Positions 7,432 to 17,124 of a stretch of DNA of 42,949 nucleotides are shown in pieces. Each line of letters opens with the position of its first letter. Positions within the stretch are counted from its first letter, which is position 1. Source of the DNA: an uncultured Alistipes sp. (lineage in GTDB: Bacteria; Bacteroidota; Bacteroidia; Bacteroidales; Rikenellaceae); NCBI GenBank assembly GCA_900553175.1, contig USCH01000009.1:1-42949 (forward strand). The letters run 5' to 3'. The notes under the pieces are model-generated. The model was not told the DNA's origin, searched no databases, and saw nothing but the letters and a program-made list of their open reading frames with translations. A program made the translations under genes and the position numbers.

Positions 7432-8286
7432 ATGAAACCCGAATACAAACCCTTTGTCGACGAACTCATCGAACTCTGCATCAAGGAGGACATCGGCGAC
7501 GGCGACCACACCTCGCTTTGCTGCATCCCTGCCGGCGAACACGGCCGCATGCGCCTCCTGTGCAAGGAGGAGGGAACCATCGCCGGCATCGAAATCGCCG
7601 AACTGGTGCTCCGCCGCCTCGATCCCGAAGTGAAATTCGAACAGCTGCTGCGCGACGGCGACCGCGTGCGGCCCGGCGACGTGGCTTTCTACGTCTCGGG
7701 GCGCCTGCGCTCGCTGCTCCAGGCCGAGCGCATCCTCCTGAACATCATGCAGCGCATGAGCGGCGTAGCGACGCAGACGGCCGTCTACGTGGCGCGTCTC
7801 GAAGGGCTGCACACCCGCGTGCTCGACACCCGCAAGACCACGCCCGGCATGCGCGTACTGGACAAGATGGCCGTGAAGATCGGCGGCGGCGAGAACCACC
7901 GCATGGGTCTTTTCGACATGATCCTTTTGAAGGACAACCACATCGACTTCGCCGGCGGCATCCGAAAAGCCATCCTCGGCGCCCGCGAATACCTCGCCGC
8001 CAAAGGCAAGCAGATCCCCATCGAATGCGAGGTCCGCACGCTGGAGGACATCGACGAAGTCTTCGCCGCGGGCGGCGTCGACCGCATCATGTTCGACAAC
8101 TTCACGCCCGAACTCACGCGCGAGGCCGTGCGCAAGGTCGCCGGGCGCTGCCAGACCGAGTCGAGCGGCGGCATCACCCTCGACAACCTGCGCGACTATG
8201 CCGCGAGCGGCGTCGACTTCATCTCGGTCGGGGCGCTGACCCACCGCATCAAGTCGCTCGACATGTCGCTCAAAGCCTGCGAATGA
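7432..8286 (+). CDS. nadC: nicotinate-nucleotide pyrophosphorylase (quinolinate phosphoribosyltransferase)
   Basis: 284 aa. Converts quinolinate and PRPP to nicotinate mononucleotide, CO2 and PPi in de novo NAD synthesis (cytosol). Recognisable blocks are EDIGDGDHTS at the N-terminus, AERILLNIMQRMSGVAT, the active-site loop LDTRKTTPGMRVLDKMAVKIGGGENHRMGL, KDNHI, and the C-terminal ECEVRTLEDIDE and SSGGITLDNLRDYAASGVDFISVGALTH. Length is typical. The start is preceded by an A-rich stretch (ACTAAAAAACATAAAACC), the usual Bacteroidota initiation context. The next gene begins 3 nt after the stop. Confidence 0.96.
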   Translation: MKPEYKPFVDELIELCIKEDIGDGDHTSLCCIPAGEHGRMRLLCKEEGTIAGIEIAELVLRRLDPEVKFEQLLRDGDRVRPGDVAFYVSGRLRSLLQAERILLNIMQRMSGVATQTAVYVARLEGLHTRVLDTRKTTPGMRVLDKMAVKIGGGENHRMGLFDMILLKDNHIDFAGGIRKAILGAREYLAAKGKQIPIECEVRTLEDIDEVFAAGGVDRIMFDNFTPELTREAVRKVAGRCQTESSGGITLDNLRDYAASGVDFISVGALTHRIKSLDMSLKACE

Positions 8287-8289
8287 TCC

Positions 8290-10182
8290 ATGCGCCGGCT
8301 GCTCCATACGCCGCTGGCGCTCGTCGTGCGCCGCATCGGCGTGGTCTATGCCGTGCTGCTCATCGGCCAGCTGCTCTTCTGGCTCTGGAACCGGGAGCAG
8401 CTGAGGCCGATCGGCTGGTCCGAAGCCGGAGCGCTGCTGCGCGGCGCGCTGCTCTTCGACACGGCTTCGGCGGTCTATGCCGACGGGGTGTTCGTCCTGC
8501 TGTCGCTCCTCCCGTTCCGCTTCCGCGAGCGGAGGTGGTACGGCAGCCTGCTTTTCGGCTATTACACGGTCGTCAACTTCGTGCTCGTCGTCGCTCTGAA
8601 CCTCGCCGATGCGGTCTATTTCCGCTATGCGCAGAAACGCTTCACGGCCGACGAAATCTTTTTCGCCGACAACGACAACTCGCTGCTGCTCGCCGGTAAA
8701 TTCGCCCTCGAAAGCTGGCCGCTGCTCCTTGCCGCAGCGGCTCTGACCGCCCTGCTCGTATGGGGCTACGGCCGGCGCATACGCCCCCGGCCGATCCTGC
8801 ACGGCCGGAGCTTCTATGCGGCGAACACCGCTGTGTTCGCACTGGCCGCGGGACTCTGCGTCGCCGGCATGCGGGGCGGATTCACCCGTGCCACGCGCCC
8901 CGTCACCCTCTCCAACGCCACGCTCTACACCCCCGATCCGGCCCGGGCCAACCTCATCCTGAGCAATCCGTTCTGCCTGCTGCGAACGGTCGGCCACGCA
9001 GGCCGGACCCGCTTCCGCAAGGATTTCATCGACGAGGAGCTGCCGCGCCTCTTCACGCCCGAACACCGTCCCGATGCCGGCACGCCGCGCCTCGTGCTGC
9101 CCGACCGCAACGTGATGATCTTCATCATGGAGAGCATGTCGGCCGAGCACTCGGCCCACCTGCGGCCCGACCTCTACGCCGACCTCCTCGAAAAGGGCTT
9201 CACGCCCTTTCTCGATTCGCTCATGCGCGAGGGTCTCACGTTCCGCCGCATGTACGCCAACGGCACGCGCTCGATCCAGGCCATGCCCTCGATTCTGGGG
9301 AGCATTCCCTCGTTCAGGACCCCATTCGTGCTGATGCCCCAGTCGCTGGGGCCGAGCCGCCAGCTGCCGGCCATGCTGGCCGACCGGGGCTATTCGACGC
9401 TCTTTTTCTGCGGATCGGAGCGCGGTTCGATGGGCTTCGGCGCCTACGCCCGCTCGGCGGGCATCGAGCGTCTGGTGAGCCGCGAAGATTACGAAGCGGC
9501 CCACGGCACCGGCGACTTCGACGGCTACTGGGGCATCTGGGACGAGGAGTTTCTGCAATTCGCGGGCGAGGAGCTCGGCAAGGCCGCCGAACCCTTCTTC
9601 GCCACCCTCTTCACCCTCTCGGCCCACCACCCGTTCGTGGTGCCCGAGCGTTACGCCGCCCTCCTGCCCGAGGGCTACACGCGCATCCATCGGGGCGTGG
9701 CCTACGACGACATGGCGTTCCGCCGCTTCTTCGAACGCTTCGGCCGCGAGGAGTGGTTCCGGCGCACGATCTTCGTCTTCGTCGCCGACCACGTATCGTC
9801 CGAAAAGTTCGCCCCAGCGACCCGCGAATACCCCGGCAACATGCACATCATGGGCTTCCTCTACACGCCCGACGGAGCCTTGCGGGGCGAGATCGGCGAG
9901 GTGACCCAGCAGCTCGACCTCATGCCCACGCTGCTGGGCCTTCTGGGCAACCGCGAGCCTTATTTCGCCTTCGGCCGCGACGTGCTCGGCGAACCCCGGC
10001 GCCCGGCGTGGTCGGTAAGCTACGACGGACGCTTCCGGGCTCTGGAAGAGACCCGGGCCCTCTCTTTCGACGACAGCACCCCGCCCCCGCCCGCCGCCGA
10101 CACGGCCGAACTGCGTCTGCGGGCGCTCGTGCAGCAATACTACACCCGGACCGAACGCAAAAATTACACGATCGATGATTGA
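8290..10182 (+). CDS. LTA-synthase-type membrane sulfatase/phosphotransferase
   Basis: 630 aa. About five N-terminal transmembrane segments (roughly 10-35, 48-75, 80-105, 138-160, 176-197) precede an extracytoplasmic alkaline-phosphatase-fold domain. Metal and catalytic blocks are NVMIFIMESMSAEHSAHL (~273), NGTRSIQAMPSILGSIPSF (~323, its Thr being the likely nucleophile) and FVFVADHVSSEKF (~495). The family includes LtaS, OpgB and related enzymes that move phosphoglycerol or phosphoethanolamine onto glycans or lipids. In Bacteroidota the substrate is usually unknown, and none is implied here by the neighbours. It overlaps the next gene by 8 nt. Confidence 0.85.
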   Translation: MRRLLHTPLALVVRRIGVVYAVLLIGQLLFWLWNREQLRPIGWSEAGALLRGALLFDTASAVYADGVFVLLSLLPFRFRERRWYGSLLFGYYTVVNFVLVVALNLADAVYFRYAQKRFTADEIFFADNDNSLLLAGKFALESWPLLLAAAALTALLVWGYGRRIRPRPILHGRSFYAANTAVFALAAGLCVAGMRGGFTRATRPVTLSNATLYTPDPARANLILSNPFCLLRTVGHAGRTRFRKDFIDEELPRLFTPEHRPDAGTPRLVLPDRNVMIFIMESMSAEHSAHLRPDLYADLLEKGFTPFLDSLMREGLTFRRMYANGTRSIQAMPSILGSIPSFRTPFVLMPQSLGPSRQLPAMLADRGYSTLFFCGSERGSMGFGAYARSAGIERLVSREDYEAAHGTGDFDGYWGIWDEEFLQFAGEELGKAAEPFFATLFTLSAHHPFVVPERYAALLPEGYTRIHRGVAYDDMAFRRFFERFGREEWFRRTIFVFVADHVSSEKFAPATREYPGNMHIMGFLYTPDGALRGEIGEVTQQLDLMPTLLGLLGNREPYFAFGRDVLGEPRRPAWSVSYDGRFRALEETRALSFDDSTPPPPAADTAELRLRALVQQYYTRTERKNYTIDD

Positions 10183-11581
10183 GTTCAAACCTTTGCGTCT
10201 GCAAGACCGGGCGACGATCGAACGCTACACACTGCCCTCGCGGATCCGCAACTGCGACCTGGCATTCGCCAACATGTACTGCTGGCAAGGGGTCTATCAA
10301 AGCGCCTGGGCCGAAACGGAGGGGTTTCTGTCGATCCGCTTCCACATCGACGGCGGGACGCAGCTCGGCTACATGCAGCCCGTCGGGCCCGAAGAGTTCT
10401 CGCGGATCGTTCCGGCCCTGGAGGAGGATGCCCTGCGCCACGGGCAGCGCCTGCGGCTCGTCGGAGTGACGGACGAAGGCCGCGAGGAGCTCCGCCGGGC
10501 CTTTCCCGAGCGTTTCGCATTCGACTCGGAGCGTTCGCGGGAGGATTACATCTACGACGCCGGAGCGCTGCGCACGCTTCCGGGCCGCCGCTACCAGCCC
10601 AAGCGCAACCACTTCAACCGTTTCGCGGCCCTGTATCCCGACTACCGCTACGAAGAGCTGACCCCCGGCCGTCTGGACGAGTGCATGACCCTCGAACGCC
10701 AGTGGCGCCGCATGCACGAGGGGCACGCGTCGGAGCTCTGCGCCGAACAGCACGCCATGCAGCGGGCGTTCGAACATTTCGACGAACTGGGGCTGCGCGG
10801 AGGCTGCCTCTACGCGGACGGGCGGCTGGCAGCCTTCACCTACGGTTCGGCGGTCAACGACCATACGTTCGTGACGCACGTCGAAAAGGCCGACACGACG
10901 TTCGAGGGGGCTTTCACAGCCATCAACAAGCTCTTTGCGGAGCATCTGCCCGAGCGGTTCACGCTCATCAACCGCGAGGAGGACCTGGGCATCGAGGGCC
11001 TGCGCCACGCCAAACTCTCCTACCATCCGGTCGAACTCCTGCACAAATACACGGCGATCCGGCTCCGGCCCGACGAATCGGCCTGCAAGAGATTGTGGCA
11101 AAGGGCATTCGACGACGAGGAGCCGTTCATCGACTCGTTCCTCGTCCGCCACTACGACCCGCGGCGCATGCTCTCCGCCGAGCGGGAGGGCCGTCTGGCG
11201 GCCATGCTCCATCTCATCCCGTTCGAAAGCGAAGCGGGCCGCACGACCTACCTCTACGGCGTGGCGACCGACCCCGATTTCCGCGGCCGGGGCCTTGCCT
11301 CGCAGCTTGTCGCACAGGCCGTCGAGCTGTGCGACCGACGCGGCGACGATGCCGTCATCCTGATTCCCGCGCCCGGCAACGCACGCCTGCGCGACTTCTA
11401 TGCCCGCTTCGGATTCTCGGGCTCCGTGCCGACGGAGTTCCGCACGCCCGACGGCTTCGACTTCGGCACGGGCGACCCGGCTGCCGACCGGGCCATGATC
11501 CGCCGCCGCACTCCCGACGCACCGCTGCCCGAACGGCTGACCTGCACCGCAAGCCGCCGACCTGCACCGCTGACCCGCTGA
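10175..11581 (+). CDS. DUF2156-GNAT fusion protein
   Basis: 468 aa. Residues ~1-300 match the DUF2156 / phosphatidylglycerol-lysyltransferase C-terminal-like domain seen as a stand-alone protein in Bacteroidota: FANMYCWQGVYQS, YQPKRNHFNRF, INREEDLGIEGLRHAKLSYHPVELLHKYT. Residues ~305-445 form a second, ordinary GNAT acetyltransferase with the acetyl-CoA loop ATDPDFRGRGLASQLV (~364) and NARLRDFYARFGF. The polypeptide thus carries two GNAT-fold units. The last ~10 residues (TASRRPAPLTR) are encoded by a GC-rich direct repeat that also contains the stop codon, so the natural C-terminus may vary. Likely acyl or aminoacyl transfer; the substrate is unknown. Confidence 0.8.
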   Translation: MIEFKPLRLQDRATIERYTLPSRIRNCDLAFANMYCWQGVYQSAWAETEGFLSIRFHIDGGTQLGYMQPVGPEEFSRIVPALEEDALRHGQRLRLVGVTDEGREELRRAFPERFAFDSERSREDYIYDAGALRTLPGRRYQPKRNHFNRFAALYPDYRYEELTPGRLDECMTLERQWRRMHEGHASELCAEQHAMQRAFEHFDELGLRGGCLYADGRLAAFTYGSAVNDHTFVTHVEKADTTFEGAFTAINKLFAEHLPERFTLINREEDLGIEGLRHAKLSYHPVELLHKYTAIRLRPDESACKRLWQRAFDDEEPFIDSFLVRHYDPRRMLSAEREGRLAAMLHLIPFESEAGRTTYLYGVATDPDFRGRGLASQLVAQAVELCDRRGDDAVILIPAPGNARLRDFYARFGFSGSVPTEFRTPDGFDFGTGDPAADRAMIRRRTPDAPLPERLTCTASRRPAPLTR

Positions 11582-11607
11582 CCCGCCGACCTGCACCGCT
11601 GACCCGC
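11554..11607. repeat. 25-bp direct repeat over the DUF2156-GNAT stop codon
   Basis: An identical 25-bp unit occurs at 11554-11578 and 11583-11607 (period 29), with a related shorter copy at 11537-11550. The gene's stop TGA (11579-11581) lies between the two units. The period is not a multiple of three, so changes in copy number would alter the C-terminus. Confidence 0.75.
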
Positions 11608-11633
11608 CGACGCAACCGCCGCACGGTTCCGAC

Positions 11634-11659
11634 AAAAAAGCCCGGCCGAAAGGCCGGGC
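11634..11659 (-). terminator. folD intrinsic terminator
   Basis: On the minus strand: perfect 8-bp stem GCCCGGCC/GGCCGGGC (11659-11652 and 11647-11640), loop TTTC, then six T residues (11639-11634). It begins 24 nt past the folD stop and marks the 3' end of the purine transcript. Confidence 0.85.
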
Positions 11660-11683
11660 CCGCTCTTTGCAGAGGCCGGGTAT

Positions 11684-12532
11684 CTACTTCATTTTGCGCA
11701 GGAAACACTCGATCGTGTTCTCCATCAGACAGCAAATGGTCATGGGCCCCACACCGCCGGGCACGGGCGTGATGACCGACGCCTTCGGTTCGATGGCGGC
11801 GAAATCGACGTCGCCGCACAGCTTGCCCGTCGCGGGATCGCGGTTGACCCCCACGTCGATGACCACGGCACCCTCGGCCACCATGTCGGCCGTGACGAAC
11901 TTCGGCCGGCCGATCGCCACGACGAGGATTTCGGCCCGGCGCGTCACCGCCCCGAGGTCGCGCGTACGGCTGTGGGCCACGGTGACGGTGGCATTTTCAT
12001 CCATCAGCAGTTTCGCCACCGGCAGCCCCACGATGTTGCTGCGTCCGACGACGACCGCCTCGCGCCCCGCAATGTCGACCCCCGCCGCCTTGAGCATCTT
12101 GATGATTCCCTTGGGCGTGCAGGGCAGCGTGCAAGGCTGTTTCTGCCACAGCGCCGCCACGTTGAGCGGATGGAAGCCGTCGACGTCCTTCGCCCGGTCG
12201 ATGGCAGCGATCACGCGATCCTCGTCGATATGCCGGGGCAGCGGCAGCTGCACCAGAATGCCGTCGACCTCCTCGTCGGCATTCAGACCGGCGATGATCG
12301 AGAGCAGCTCCTCCTCCGTCGTCTCCGCAGGCTTGCGGATCGTCGTGTTGCGGATGCCCACCTCGGCCGAAGCCTTGGCCTTGCCCGTCACATAGCTCAC
12401 GCTCCCGGGGTCGTCGCCCACCAGAATCACCGCCAGATGGGGCACACGCCCGTATTTCGCAGGGAAAGCGGCCACCTCCGCCGCCATGCCGGCCTTCAAC
12501 CGGGCCGAAAGTTCTTTACCTGAAATAATCAT
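11684..12532 (-). CDS. folD: methylenetetrahydrofolate dehydrogenase / methenyl-THF cyclohydrolase FolD
   Basis: 282 aa, bifunctional: oxidises 5,10-methylene-THF to methenyl-THF with NADP, then hydrolyses it to 10-formyl-THF. Signature sequences are YVTGKAKASAEVGI (conserved Tyr/Lys region), EEVDGILVQLPLPRHID, KDVDGFHPLNV, GREAVVVGRSNIVGLPVAKLL and VIDVGVNR, with PVPGGVGPMTICCLMENT at the C-terminus. It ends the purine gene run (167 nt after purD) and supplies the formyl donor used by PurN and PurH. A TATTTTTG -7-like element sits only 5 nt above the ATG (12545-12538). Without a matching -33 element, I do not call it a promoter. Confidence 0.97.
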   Translation of the reverse strand: MIISGKELSARLKAGMAAEVAAFPAKYGRVPHLAVILVGDDPGSVSYVTGKAKASAEVGIRNTTIRKPAETTEEELLSIIAGLNADEEVDGILVQLPLPRHIDEDRVIAAIDRAKDVDGFHPLNVAALWQKQPCTLPCTPKGIIKMLKAAGVDIAGREAVVVGRSNIVGLPVAKLLMDENATVTVAHSRTRDLGAVTRRAEILVVAIGRPKFVTADMVAEGAVVIDVGVNRDPATGKLCGDVDFAAIEPKASVITPVPGGVGPMTICCLMENTIECFLRKMK

Positions 12533-12574
12533 AATCCCAAAAATATCCGCAAAAACATCCTTTTGTCGCCTCCG

Positions 12575-12650
12575 GCGGCTCTTTGAGCCGCGCGGGCCGC
12601 AGCCTCTGCCCCGCGGAGGCCCGCCATGCGTGCCCCGCAGGCTGCGTCCG
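12575..12650 (-). repeat. palindromic intergenic element, copy B
   Basis: Plus-strand order: hairpin GCGGCTC-TTT-GAGCCGC (12575-12591), GCGGGCC (12592-12598), core GCGGAGGCCCGC (12612-12623), then CCCCGCAGGCTGCG (12633-12646). Arms CGCAGCCT (12598-12605) and AGGCTGCG (12639-12646) pair across the element. It lies between purD and folD. Confidence 0.75.
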
Positions 12651-12659
12651 AAAACCTTG

Positions 12660-12680
12660 CCGGCAGAGCGGGCCGGTTTT
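12660..12680. terminator. weak hairpin after purD
   Basis: Stem CCGGC/GCCGG (12660-12664, 12672-12676), flanked by TTTT at 12677-12680 on the plus strand and AAAA at 12651-12654 (T-run on the minus strand). It lies 20 nt past the purD stop and may weaken read-through into folD. Confidence 0.4.
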
Positions 12681-12699
12681 GCGGACTAACATAATTTTT

Positions 12700-13947
12700 T
12701 CACTCCTCCAGCGCCCAGTGCCCGATGTCGCTGCGGTGGAAGAGGTTGCCGCAGTCGATGCGCTCCACGTCGGCGAGCGCCCTTTCGCGCGCCTCGGCCA
12801 GCGTAGCCCCCCGCCCCACGACGAAGAGCACCCGGCCGCCGGCCGTCACCACACGGTCGCCGTCGAAGCGGGTGCCCATATGGTAAACAGTCCCCTCGAC
12901 GCTATCCAGCCCCTTGATTTCATGGCCCTTTTCGTACTCCCCGGGGTAGCCTTTCGACGCCAGCACGATGCCCAGCGTCGCGAAGTCGTGCCACTCCAGC
13001 TGCGCGTCGCGCCCGTCGGCCACGGCGCAGAAGATGTCCACGATGTCGCTCTTCAGACGCGGCAGCACCACTTCGGTCTCGGGATCGCCGAAACGGGCGT
13101 TGAACTCGATCACCTTGATCCCCTGCGCAGTCTTCATCAGGCCGCCGTACAGAACCCCTTCGAACGGGCACCCTTCGGCCGCCATCGCATCGGCCACGGG
13201 CTGCATGATCCGTTCCAGCGCGAATTTTTCGTCCTCGGCCGTGATGAACGGCAGCGGCGAATAGGCCCCCATGCCGCCCGTGTTGGGACCCCGGTCGCCG
13301 TCGTAGGCGCGCTTGTGGTCCTGCGCCAGCACCATGGGCCATACCCTGCGGCCCGAGACGAAGCACAGCAGCGAAAACTCGGGGCCCTCCAGATAATCCT
13401 CCACCACGACCTTGCCCCGGCCGAACCGGTCGTCGAGCAGCATGTCGCGCAGCGCCGCATCGGCCTCTTCGAGGTTCTGCGCGATGACGACCCCCTTGCC
13501 GGCGGCCAGGCCGTCGTACTTCAGCACCGCCGGGAACGGGCGCCCGGCCACGTAGGCGCGCGCGGCGTCATAGTCGTCGAAAGCGCGGAATCCGGCCGTC
13601 GGGATGCCGTATCGGGCCATCAGACATTTGGCGAACTCCTTCGACGACTCGATGCGGGCTGCCGCCCGCGTCGGGCCGAAGATGCGCAGCCCCGCAGCCT
13701 TGAACGCGTCGACCGCACCCGCGGCCAGCGCCGCTTCGGGCCCCACGACCGTGAGACCGATCCCCTCGGCGAGGGCGAAGTCGCGCAGCCGTTCGATCTC
13801 GGTCTCGCGGATGGCCACGCATTCGGCCTGCCGCGCGATGCCCGCATTGCCGGGAGCGCAAAATATCTTATCGACCTGCGGCGAACGCGTCAATGCGTCG
13901 ACGATGGCGTGCTCGCGGCCGCCCGAACCGATGACAAGTACCTTCAT
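12700..13947 (-). CDS. purD: phosphoribosylamine--glycine ligase (GAR synthetase)
   Basis: 415 aa. ATP-grasp ligase for step 2 of purine synthesis: phosphoribosylamine + glycine + ATP to GAR. The N-terminal pre-ATP-grasp domain begins MKVLVIGSGGREHAIVDAL. The ATP-binding part includes SSKEFAKCLMARYGIPTAGF and PAVLKYDGLAAGKGVVIAQ. The metal-binding end has the GPNTGGMGAYSPLP block and VLYGGLMKTAQGIKVIEFNARFGDPETEVVLPRL. The C-terminal domain ends in RSDIGHWALEE. Length is typical. It starts 4 nt after the purH stop within the same transcription unit. Confidence 0.97.
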   Translation of the reverse strand: MKVLVIGSGGREHAIVDALTRSPQVDKIFCAPGNAGIARQAECVAIRETEIERLRDFALAEGIGLTVVGPEAALAAGAVDAFKAAGLRIFGPTRAAARIESSKEFAKCLMARYGIPTAGFRAFDDYDAARAYVAGRPFPAVLKYDGLAAGKGVVIAQNLEEADAALRDMLLDDRFGRGKVVVEDYLEGPEFSLLCFVSGRRVWPMVLAQDHKRAYDGDRGPNTGGMGAYSPLPFITAEDEKFALERIMQPVADAMAAEGCPFEGVLYGGLMKTAQGIKVIEFNARFGDPETEVVLPRLKSDIVDIFCAVADGRDAQLEWHDFATLGIVLASKGYPGEYEKGHEIKGLDSVEGTVYHMGTRFDGDRVVTAGGRVLFVVGRGATLAEARERALADVERIDCGNLFHRSDIGHWALEE

Positions 13948-13951
13948 AGAA

Positions 13952-15468
<1,517 letters not shown>

Positions 15469-15481
<13 letters not shown>

Positions 15482-16047
15482 AACTGTTTTTTTAATATTT
15501 GATCGATTGTTTCCACATACAACGGATGCTCGACGGCATGCACCAGCGCCTCCAGCTCGGCCAGATCATTTCCGTGGTATTCGAATGCCCGCTGGGCGAT
15601 GATCGGCCCGCCGTCGAGCGTGGCATCGACCCGATGGATCGTCACACCGAAGACCTTCACGCCGTAGTCCAGCGCCTGTTCGATGGCATGGGCCCCGCGA
15701 AAGGCCGGCAGCAGCGACGGATGCACGTTGACGATCCGCCCGCCGTAGGCCTCCAGCAGCGTGTCGCCCACGATGCGCATGTAACCGGCCAGGCAGACCA
15801 GCTCCACGCCCGCAGCGTCGAGCCGGGCGACGATTTCGCGCTCGTAGTCGGCCTTCGAGGCGTACTCCCGGGGCGAAAAAGCGAAACACTCCACCCCGTG
15901 CGCCGCAGCCCTTCCGACCGCCCGGGCTCCGGGCCGGTCGCAGACCGCGAGCGCCACGCGCGCATCCAGCACGCCCCGCTCGCACGCCCGGACGATGGCT
16001 TCGAAATTGGTTCCCTCGCCGCTGGCGAATACCGCGATCCGGTGCAT
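15469..16047 (-). CDS. purN: phosphoribosylglycinamide formyltransferase (GAR transformylase)
   Basis: 192 aa. Transfers the formyl group of 10-formyl-THF to GAR (step 3). It shows the N-terminal MHRIAVFASGEGTNFEAIV phosphate-binding loop, LVCLAGYMRIVG, the VNVHPSLLPAFRGAHAIEQAL block with the catalytic His, and VTIHRVDATLDGGPIIAQRAF with the catalytic Asp. I place the start at 16047 (4 nt after the purM stop). A longer in-frame ATG at 16068 would overlap purM and adds only MSRSGRA. It ends within the first codons of purH. Confidence 0.95.
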
Positions 16048-16051
16048 CGCC

Positions 16052-17077
16052 CTACCGGATCGAGACACCCGGGGTGTCGGTTACGCGTCCGATGACCGAG
16101 GCCCGTTCGCCTGCCGCCGCGAGAATTTCGATGGCCCGCGGCGCCTCGGCGGCGTCCATGGCCACGACCATGCCGATGCCCATGTTGAAGATGTTGAACA
16201 TCTCGCGGTGGGGCACCCGGCCGTACTTTTCGAGGAAGCGGAAGACGGGAAGAATCTCCCACGAGCCCTCCTCGATTTCGATGCCCTGGCCTTCGCGCAG
16301 GATGCGCGGGATGTTCTCGTCGAACCCGCCGCCCGTGATGTGGCTGATGCCGTGGACGTCGCATCGGCGGATCACTTCGAGCATCTGCTTCACGTAGATC
16401 TTCGTCGGCGTGAGGAGCACCTCGCCCAGCAGGCTGTCCGACAGCTCGGCATAGCTCTCATGCAGGTTCAGCCCGTTGTCGGAGACGATCTTGCGCACCA
16501 GGCTGAAGCCGTTGGAGTGCACGCCGCTCGACGCCACGCCGACCAGCACGTCGCCCGCCGCGACTTTCGAACCGTCGATCAGGCGTTTCCGCTCGACCAC
16601 ACCCACCGTGAAACCGGCGATGTCGTATTCGCCCTCGGTGTACATGCCCGGCATCTCGGCCGTCTCGCCGCCGACCAGGGCGCACCCGGCCCGGCGGCAT
16701 CCCTCGGCGACGCCCGCCACGATGGCCTCGATCTTCTTGGGTTCGTTGCGGCCCACGGCCACGTAATCGAGGAACAGCAGCGGCTCGGCTCCCTGCGCCA
16801 GCACGTCGTTCACGCACATGGCCACGGCGTCGATGCCGATCGTGTCGTGCTTGTCCATCTCGAACGCCAGCTTGAGCTTGGTGCCCACGCCGTCGGTGCC
16901 GCTCACCAGCACGGGGTCCTCGACCTTCAGCGCCCCCAGGTCGAACATGCCGCCGAAAGCGCCGATGTTGCCCATCACGCCCGGACGCGCCGTCGAAGCC
17001 ACGTGTTTCTTGATGCGCCGCACCACTTCGTATCCGGCTTCGAGGTTCACGCCGGCCTTTTCATAACTTTCTGCCAT
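16052..17077 (-). CDS. purM: phosphoribosylformylglycinamidine cyclo-ligase (AIR synthetase)
   Basis: 341 aa. ATP-dependent ring closure of FGAM to AIR (step 5). Family blocks: GYEVVRRIKKHVASTARPGVMGNIGAFGGMF at the N-terminus, LVSGTDGVGTKLKLAF, HDTIGIDAVAMCVNDVLAQGAEPLLFLDYVA, CALVGGETAEMPGMY, VGVASSGVHSNGFSLVRKI, ITGGGFDENIPRIL and FNIFNMGIGMV. Length is typical. It is separated from purF by 45 nt holding an AT-rich repeat and followed by purN after 4 nt. Confidence 0.97.
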   Translation of the reverse strand: MAESYEKAGVNLEAGYEVVRRIKKHVASTARPGVMGNIGAFGGMFDLGALKVEDPVLVSGTDGVGTKLKLAFEMDKHDTIGIDAVAMCVNDVLAQGAEPLLFLDYVAVGRNEPKKIEAIVAGVAEGCRRAGCALVGGETAEMPGMYTEGEYDIAGFTVGVVERKRLIDGSKVAAGDVLVGVASSGVHSNGFSLVRKIVSDNGLNLHESYAELSDSLLGEVLLTPTKIYVKQMLEVIRRCDVHGISHITGGGFDENIPRILREGQGIEIEEGSWEILPVFRFLEKYGRVPHREMFNIFNMGIGMVVAMDAAEAPRAIEILAAAGERASVIGRVTDTPGVSIR

Positions 17078-17088
17078 CGTGGAAAGGA

Positions 17089-17124
17089 ATAATTTTTAAT
17101 TCTTAATTTTTCATTTTTAATTTC
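17089..17124. repeat. AT-rich intergenic repeat, copy 1 (purF-purM)
   Basis: A run of AATTAAnAAT-type units starting at the purF stop codon, in a contig that is otherwise very GC-rich. It matches the two arms found between pyrC and carA (34345-34372, 34391-34418). Confidence 0.6.

Noticed and set aside
4518..10188. Very long open frames on the minus strand opposite the TonB receptor and following genes
   Set aside because: They are antisense shadows of a GC-rich coding strand: repetitive Arg/Val/Ala/Gly composition with no recognisable domain.
12538..12545. folD promoter of its own
   Set aside because: The TATTTTTG element is only 5 nt from the ATG and lacks a -33 partner. The gene can be served by the purine operon.
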